Positions 58,724 through 64,000 of a stretch of 64,000 bases of DNA are shown here, piece by piece. Numbering within the stretch: position 1 is the first letter of the stretch; the number at the start of each line of letters is the position of its first letter. The DNA is from Streptomyces sp. ADI95-17. Lineage in GTDB: Bacteria > Actinomycetota > Actinomycetes > Streptomycetales > Streptomycetaceae. The stretch lies in NCBI RefSeq assembly GCF_003846175.1, contig NZ_ML123046.1, positions 56,349 through 120,348 on the forward strand, written 5' to 3'. Position numbers and translations under genes: made by a program. The notes under the pieces are model-generated. The model was not told the DNA's origin. It saw only the letters and a program-made list of their open reading frames with translations, and did not search any database.

Positions 58724-58781
58724 GGCGGCCACCCACCCGCCGGGCATCCGGAGGACCGGCGGCCACCCGCCCGCCGGGCAC
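58724..58781. repeat. Short direct repeat before TetR gene
   Basis: GGCGGCCACCC followed by CCCGCCGGGCA occurs at about 58724-58746 and 58759-58781, differing at one position. It lies in the 120-base gap after the membrane gene. Confidence 0.55.
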
Positions 58782-58825
58782 GCGGAACCCACCGGCCATC
58801 CGCCGCAGAGGAGACCCACGGCATC

Positions 58826-59446
58826 ATGGAGCCCGTGCCCCATGCGAACACGAACCTCCGCCGCGCCCCCGTACAGCAGCGCAGCGCCGAGCGCCTCGCC
58901 CGGATACTCGACGCCTGCGCCGAACTCCTCGACGAGACCGGATACGAGCAGCTGTCCACCCGCGCCGTGGCCCTCCGCGCCGGGGTGCCCATCGGCTCCG
59001 TGTACCGGTTCTTCTCCAACAAGCGGGCGCTGACCGACGCGCTGGCCCAGCGCAATCTGGACAGCTACGCCGAACGCATCACCGGCCGCCTGGCCGTCAT
59101 CCCGGCCACGGACTGGCGCAGCGCCATCGATGCCGTGCTGGACGAATACCTGGCGATGAAGCGCTCCGTGGCCGGATTCGCCCTGGTCGACTTCGGCGCG
59201 GTGGCCCCCGAGGAGGACCCCGCGAATGCCGCCAACCAGCGGGTCGCCGGCCGGCTCGCCGAACTGCTCGCCGCACATCTGGGCGGCGCCCCCGACGAGG
59301 ATCTGTCGCGCACCGTCCTGGTCTGCGTCGAGGCCGCCGACGCCCTCCTCCAACTCGCCTTCCGCACCGACCCGTCGGGCGACCGGGCCATCGTCGCCGA
59401 GACCCGCATCATGCTGCGGGCCTATCTGGCACGCGTACTGGAGTGA
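58826..59446 (+). CDS. TetR-family regulator
   Basis: A 206-aa regulator. QRSAERLARILDACAELLDE and LSTRAVALRAGVPIGSVYRFF with SNKRALTDALA form the HTH. The C-terminal part is helical (DWRSAIDAVLDEYLAMKRS, VCVEAADALLQLAFR). It lies 120 bases after the membrane gene and 170 before a citrate transporter gene, on the same strand. Either could be its target; no clear palindrome is seen. Confidence 0.87.
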   Translation: MEPVPHANTNLRRAPVQQRSAERLARILDACAELLDETGYEQLSTRAVALRAGVPIGSVYRFFSNKRALTDALAQRNLDSYAERITGRLAVIPATDWRSAIDAVLDEYLAMKRSVAGFALVDFGAVAPEEDPANAANQRVAGRLAELLAAHLGGAPDEDLSRTVLVCVEAADALLQLAFRTDPSGDRAIVAETRIMLRAYLARVLE

Positions 59447-59617
59447 CGGCGGGGGCGCCGGCCACCCGTTGCGCGCCATCCGCGATCCCCGCGTTGACCT
59501 GGGGTTTTGCTCGTATTGCTCGCATGTCAACGTCTTGTTAACGCTTCGAGTCGCGCCCTAACGTCATCCGCACCGCCGAGTCCGGTGGGAGTTCAAGGGT
59601 GAGCGATAGGTGTCCAC

Positions 59618-61069
59618 ATGCTGACAATCCTCGGCTTCGCCATGATTGCGACCTTCCTGGTCCTGATCATGCTGAAGAAGATGTCGCCGATCGCGGCGTT
59701 GGTCCTGATTCCCGCGCTGTTCTGCGTCGCGGTCGGACAGGGCGCGAAGCTCGGTGACTACGTCATCGACGGCGTCGGCGATCTGGCCCCGACCGCCGCG
59801 ATGCTGATGTTCGCTATCGTCTACTTCGGCGTGATGATCGACGTCGGTCTCTTCGACCCGATCGTGCGGGGCATCCTGCGCTTCTGCAAGGCCGACCCGA
59901 TGCGGATCGTCGTCGGTACGGCGGTGCTCGCCGCCATCGTCTCCCTCGACGGCGACGGCTCCACCACCTTCATGATCACCGTCTCGGCGATGTATCCGCT
60001 GTACAAGCGCCTCAAGATGAGCCTGGTCGTGATGACCGGCGTCGCCGCCACGGCGAACGGCGTCATGAACACCCTTCCCTGGGGCGGCCCCACCGCCCGC
60101 GCCGCCACCGCGCTCAAGCTGGACGCGGGCGACATCTTCGTACCGATGATCCCGGCGCTCGGCATCGGCCTGGTCGCCGTCCTCCTCCTCGCCGTCGTGC
60201 TGGGCCGGCGCGAGCGCAAGCGGCTCGGCATGCTCACCCTCGACGAGGCGCTGGCCACCGGCACGGCCGCGGAGCCGGAGACCGTGCTCGTCGGGGCGGG
60301 CGGCGGCAGCGACCGCATCCGCAAGAACTCCGGCGGAGCCGGTGCGGGCACGGGCACGGGTGCGGGCGGGGACGCGGCGGAGCACCCGGCCGCGGACGAG
60401 GACACGGACGCCGACGAGGACGAGGGCTTCAAGGGCCTGGACCCGGACCGGGCCACCCTGCGCCCCAAGCTCTACTGGTTCAACGCCGGCCTCACCATCG
60501 CCCTGCTCACCGCGATGATCATGGAACTGATGCCGATCCCGGTGCTCTTCCTGCTCGGCGCGGCCCTCGCCCTCACCGTCAACTTCCCCCACATGCCCGA
60601 CCAGCGGGCCCGGATCGCCGCCCACGCCGACAACGTCCTCAACGTCTCCGGCATGGTCTTCGCGGCCGCCGTCTTCACCGGCGTCCTCTCCGGCACGGGC
60701 ATGGTCGAGCACATGGCCGACTGGCTCGTCGGCGCGATCCCCGACGGCATGGGCCCGCACATGGCGATCGTCACCGGCATCCTCAGCATCCCGCTGACGT
60801 ACTTCATGTCGAACGACGGCTTCTACTTCGGTGTCGTCCCGGTGCTCGCCGAGGCGGGCGCCGCCCACGGTGTCTCCCCGCTGGAGATCGCCCGCGCCTC
60901 CCTGGTCGGCCAGCCCCTGCACATGTCGTCCCCGCTGGTCCCGGCCGTCTACGTACTCGTCGGCATGGCGAAGGTCGAATTCGGTGACCACACCAGGTTC
61001 ACCGTCAAGTGGGCGGCGCTCACCTCGCTGGTGGTGCTCTGCGCCGGACTCCTGTTCGGCATCATCTGA
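59618..61069 (+). CDS. CitMHS-family citrate:metal symporter
   Basis: A 483-aa transporter. It starts MLTILGFAMIATFLVLIML and has conserved VSLDGDGSTTFMIT, TLPWGGPTARAATAL and YFMSNDGFYFGVVPV, all typical of CitMHS proteins that take up citrate bound to Mg, Ca or Fe. About 12 spans with a charged loop at 215-280 (GTGTGAGGDAAEHPAADEDTD as landmark). ATG 59618 is the first start. S. coelicolor has a comparable citrate transporter near hmgA. Confidence 0.92.
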   Translation: MLTILGFAMIATFLVLIMLKKMSPIAALVLIPALFCVAVGQGAKLGDYVIDGVGDLAPTAAMLMFAIVYFGVMIDVGLFDPIVRGILRFCKADPMRIVVGTAVLAAIVSLDGDGSTTFMITVSAMYPLYKRLKMSLVVMTGVAATANGVMNTLPWGGPTARAATALKLDAGDIFVPMIPALGIGLVAVLLLAVVLGRRERKRLGMLTLDEALATGTAAEPETVLVGAGGGSDRIRKNSGGAGAGTGTGAGGDAAEHPAADEDTDADEDEGFKGLDPDRATLRPKLYWFNAGLTIALLTAMIMELMPIPVLFLLGAALALTVNFPHMPDQRARIAAHADNVLNVSGMVFAAAVFTGVLSGTGMVEHMADWLVGAIPDGMGPHMAIVTGILSIPLTYFMSNDGFYFGVVPVLAEAGAAHGVSPLEIARASLVGQPLHMSSPLVPAVYVLVGMAKVEFGDHTRFTVKWAALTSLVVLCAGLLFGII

Positions 61070-61071
61070 CC

Positions 61072-62366
61072 GTGCGCACCGCCCAGGAACCCGGCAGGAG
61101 CTGGCTGCTGCGCCTCGTCATCGCCTTCGCCTTCGCGCAGGGGGCGGTGTCGATGGCGCGGCCCGCCGTCTCCTACCGGGCTCTTTCGCTCGGGGAATGG
61201 GGTCTCCCCTGCTCGAACGCAGTTGAGAGCTTGGGGAAGAGCGCGCCATCGGTGTGATCACCGGGGTGTACGCGCTCCTCCCGCTCTTCGCCGCAGTCCC
61301 GCTCGGGCGCCGGACCGACCACGGCCGGTGCGCGCCCCTGCTGCCCTTCGGCGTCGTACTCATCGCGGGCGGCTGCGCCCTGAGCGGCCGGGCCGGATCG
61401 CTGACCGCGATGGCGGCCTGGAGCGGGGTGATGGGCCTGGGCCACCTCTGCTTCGTCATCGGCGCCCAGTCGATCGTCGCCCGCCAGTCCGGACCGGCCG
61501 AACAGGACCGCAACTTCGGGCACTTCACCATCGGCGCCTCCCTCGGCCAGCTCATCGGCCCGATCGCCGCCGGGTGTCTGATCTCCGAGCGGGACGGCGC
61601 CATGGCCCGTACCAGCGCACTCGCCCTGCTCGTCGCGGCGGCCGTCGCCGCCGTCTCCCTCGGCTCGCTCCGGCGCATCGAGCACCGGTCCCCGCCCGCC
61701 GCCCACCGGGCGGAGCCGGCCACGAAGGTCCCCGTCGGCCGCATCCTGCGGGCCCGCGGGGTGCCGGCCGGGATCTTCATCAGTCTCGCCGTGCTCTCCG
61801 CGACCGACATCATCACCGCGTACCTGCCCGTCGTCGGCGAACACCGGGGCATCGCCCCCGCCACCGTCGGACTGCTGCTCAGCCTGCGCGCCGCCGCCAC
61901 CATCGCCTGCCGGCTGGTGATGACCCCGATGCTCCGGGTCCTCGGCCGCACCGCGCTGCTCTCCACCACCTGCCTGCTGGCCGGAGTGCTGTGCGCGGGC
62001 ATCGCCCTGCCCGTCCCCGTGGCGGTGCTGGCCGTGATGCTCGCCGTGCTCGGCTTCTGCCTCGGCGTCGGGCAGCCGCTCTCGATGACCACCGTGGTCC
62101 GGGCCGCCCCGCCGGAGGCCCGCTCCACCGCGCTCGCCCTCCGCCTCACCGGGAACCGCCTGGGGCAGGTCGCGGCCCCCGCCTCCGCCGGACTGATCGC
62201 CGGGGTGGCGGGCACCGCGGCCCCCTTCGTCATGCTCGGCGCCCTCCTCCTCGCCGCGGCGGGGCTCGGTGTACGGGGCGGGCGGCGGGACCGGCAGGCC
62301 GGTGCCGCCCCCGCCGTACCGGCACCACGGCCACGTCGGCGCCCCGCCGACCGGCACCGCACCTGA
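61072..62366 (+). pseudogene. MFS transporter gene interrupted by a short repeat
   Basis: The frame opened by GTG 61072 (three bases after the citrate transporter stop) reads SWLLRLVIAFAFAQGAVSMA then RPAVSYRALSLG, a normal first MFS span. It then runs into foreign sequence and stops at 61257. The second frame, from 61254, continues GVITGVYALLPLFAAVPLGRRTD and gives eleven more spans to 62366. The junction is a 45-50 base insertion of repeat type at about 61192-61241 that shifts the frame; the downstream frame has a TGA at 61224. Either the gene is dead or a shortened protein starts at GTG 61254, lacking span 1. Confidence 0.75.
61192..61241. repeat. Short dispersed-type repeat inside the MFS gene
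   Basis: The sequence GGGGTCTCCCCTGCTCGAA with the partly complementary GTTGAGAGCTTGGGG forms an imperfect hairpin. It has the look of a short repeat dispersed in many Streptomyces genomes. It interrupts the codons between YRALSLG and AIGVITG. Confidence 0.6.
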
Positions 62367-62406
62367 CACCCGCCGGGGCCGGTTCACCGCCGCCGGCACC
62401 CGGCCG

Positions 62407-62437
62407 TTGACCTCAAGTCCACTGGAGGTCGTACGTT
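62407..62437 (+). promoter_or_regulatory. MerR/SoxR-type promoter of the ABC exporter gene
   Basis: TTGACC and TACGTT are separated by 19 bp, the over-long spacer used by MerR-family activators. The spacer holds CCTCAAGTCCACTGGAGG (62411-62428), an 18-bp imperfect palindrome similar to SoxR boxes. The ATG at 62444 is seven bases after the -10, so the transcript should be leaderless. Confidence 0.75.
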
Positions 62438-62443
62438 CCTCCC

Positions 62444-64000
62444 ATGAGCATGGAAACCACCGCGTGGACACAGCTCCACAACGTCATGAACGCGCAAGCG
62501 GACCGACGCCCCTTCGACCGGACCACCCTGCGGCGCATCGCCGCGTTCGCCCGCCCGCACCGGCGCCGGGTCGCCCTGTTCCTGGTCCTCAGCGTGGCGA
62601 CGGCGCTGCTCGCGGTCGCCACCCCGGTACTCGCCGGCCGCGTCGTCAACGCCATCGTCACCGGCAAGGAGTCGGGCACCGTCACCCGGCTGTCCCTCCT
62701 GATCGCCGTGATCGCCGTCGCGGAGGCCGCACTCGGCCTGTTCAGCCGCTGGCTCTCGGCCAATCTCGGCGAGGGCCTGATCCTGGATCTGCGCACCGCC
62801 GTCTTCGACCATGTGCAGCGCATGCCGGTCGCGTTCTTCACCCGGACCCGCACCGGCGCGCTCGTCAGCCGCCTCAACAACGACGTCATCGGCGCCCAGC
62901 GCGCCTTCAGCAACACCCTGTCCGGCGTGGTCAGCAACGTCGTGACGCTGCTGCTCACGCTCGGCGTGATGCTCTCCATCTCCTGGCAGATCACCGTGCT
63001 CGCCCTGGTGCTGCTGCCGGTGTTCGTGCTGCCGGCCCGCCGGATGGGCTCCCGGATGGCGCGGCTCCAGCGGGAGGCCGCGGCCCACAACGCCGCGATG
63101 GGCACCCGGATGACCGAGCGCTTCTCCGCCCCCGGCGCCACCCTGATCAAGCTCTTCGGCCGCCCCGCCGACGAGTCCGCCGAATTCGCCGTCCGGGCCG
63201 GCCGGGTGCGCGACATCGGCGTACGCACGGCGATGGCCCAGTCCGCGTTCATCACCGCCCTCACCCTGGTGTCCGCGCTGGCGCTCGCCCTGGTCTACGG
63301 GCTCGGCGGCTTCTACGCACTGCGCGGGCAGCTCGACGCGGGCGCGGTGGTGGCCCTGGCCCTCCTGCTGACCCGGCTGTACGCACCGCTCACCGCACTC
63401 GCCGGGGCGCGCGTCGAGGTGATGAGCGCGCTCGTCAGCTTCGAGCGGGTCTTCGAGGTGCTCGACCTCAAGCCCCTCATCGACCAGAAGCCGGACGCAC
63501 GGGCGGTCCCGGACGGCCCGGTGTCCGTCGAGTTCGACCGGGTGCGGTTCGGCTACCCCTCCGCCGACAAGGTCTCGCTCGCCTCCCTGGAGGACGTCGC
63601 GAGCCTCGACACCCGGGGCGGCGACGAGGTGCTGCGAGGCATCTCCTTCCGCGCCGAACCCGGCCAGACCGTCGCCCTCGTCGGCTCCTCCGGCGCCGGC
63701 AAGTCGACCATCGCCCAACTGCTGCCCCGGCTGTACGACACCGACGAGGGTTCGGTGCGCATCGGCGGCGTCGACGTACGCGACCTGACCTCCGACACCC
63801 TGCGCGACACCCTCGGCATGGTCACCCAGGACGGCCACCTCTTCCACGAGTCGGTACGCGCCAACCTGCTGCTCGCCCGCCCCGGCGCCGCCGAGGAGGA
63901 CCTCTGGGACGCGCTGCGCCGCTCCCGCCTGGACGGACTCGTCGCCTCGCTGCCCGACGGGCTCGACACCGTCGTCGGCGAACGCGGCTACCGGCTCTCC
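62444..64000 (+). CDS. ABC exporter (permease-ATPase fusion), 5' part
   Basis: 519 residues are visible; the gene runs off the window. Residues 30-330 form a six-span exporter domain (LRRIAAFARPHRRRVALFL, NVVTLLLTLGVMLSISW, YALRGQLDAGAVVALALLL). The ATPase domain starts near 365 (VEFDRVRFGYPSADKVSL) with GSSGAGKSTIAQLLPRLYD as Walker A and MVTQDGHLFHESVRANLL as Q-loop. The sequence ends at GERGYRLS, just inside the signature motif. It is a half-size multidrug or lipid exporter acting as a dimer. Expression looks MerR/SoxR-activated. Confidence 0.9.
   Translation, partial: MSMETTAWTQLHNVMNAQADRRPFDRTTLRRIAAFARPHRRRVALFLVLSVATALLAVATPVLAGRVVNAIVTGKESGTVTRLSLLIAVIAVAEAALGLFSRWLSANLGEGLILDLRTAVFDHVQRMPVAFFTRTRTGALVSRLNNDVIGAQRAFSNTLSGVVSNVVTLLLTLGVMLSISWQITVLALVLLPVFVLPARRMGSRMARLQREAAAHNAAMGTRMTERFSAPGATLIKLFGRPADESAEFAVRAGRVRDIGVRTAMAQSAFITALTLVSALALALVYGLGGFYALRGQLDAGAVVALALLLTRLYAPLTALAGARVEVMSALVSFERVFEVLDLKPLIDQKPDARAVPDGPVSVEFDRVRFGYPSADKVSLASLEDVASLDTRGGDEVLRGISFRAEPGQTVALVGSSGAGKSTIAQLLPRLYDTDEGSVRIGGVDVRDLTSDTLRDTLGMVTQDGHLFHESVRANLLLARPGAAEEDLWDALRRSRLDGLVASLPDGLDTVVGERGYRLS

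Noticed and set aside
62411..62428. A definite SoxR box
   Set aside because: Arms fit CCTCAAG but the centre and right arm differ from the canonical box; only the MerR-family promoter architecture is claimed.

Overview
The window is chromosomal DNA of a Streptomyces or close relative. It has very high GC with strong third-position G/C bias, many GTG starts, long antisense open frames, and typical Streptomyces secreted enzymes (streptogrisin B-like protease, phospholipase A2, SGNH lipase). From about 22 kb to 61 kb the gene content resembles, from memory, the S. coelicolor SCO1710-SCO1739 region (citrate transporter, hmgA, SGNH lipase, secreted lipase, dnaE2 with a Y-family partner). No rRNA, tRNA or CRISPR array was recognised.

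Layout. 1-2.8 kb: end of a flavin monooxygenase, a DUF1684 protein and a secreted protease. 2.9-14 kb: a conflict-like block. It holds a SLOG-type nucleotide-sensing protein, a decayed and an intact SLATT-type membrane effector, and a complete FxSxx-COOH (triceptide RiPP) system: fxsA (55-aa precursor ending FNSAL), fxsB (radical SAM), fxsC (TIR-like) and fxsT (P-loop/TIR/NB-ARC/TPR). 14-22 kb: an alpha/beta hydrolase, a phospholipase A2, an unknown-MoxR-vWA operon, a CoiA-like protein and a DUF3533 membrane protein.

22.4-35.1 kb: the SOS-type mutagenesis locus dnaE2 plus a Y-family accessory gene. An element of about 8.1 kb sits inside dnaE2. Its left end supplies a replacement dnaE2 3' end and a second accessory gene, so dnaE2 stays open. 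It carries an HTH/ClpN-like pair, a TetX-like flavin monooxygenase and two overlapping tyrosine recombinases. The displaced native dnaE2 tail and the native accessory gene lie just beyond its right end. A 34-bp imperfect direct repeat flanks the cargo.

35-64 kb: mostly chromosomal housekeeping and metabolism. It contains a secreted lipase with twin operators; a methyltransferase-NUDIX-VOC fusion; a GntR/phosphatase/MFS/GH3 sugar locus; GNAT and DUF402 genes; an AAA ATPase; an SGNH lipase; a DrrAB-type exporter with its TetR regulator; a type ISP-like protein; hmgA with a GntR gene; a three-gene surface/membrane operon; a citrate transporter; an MFS gene broken by a short repeat; and the start of an ABC exporter behind a MerR-type 19-bp-spacer promoter.
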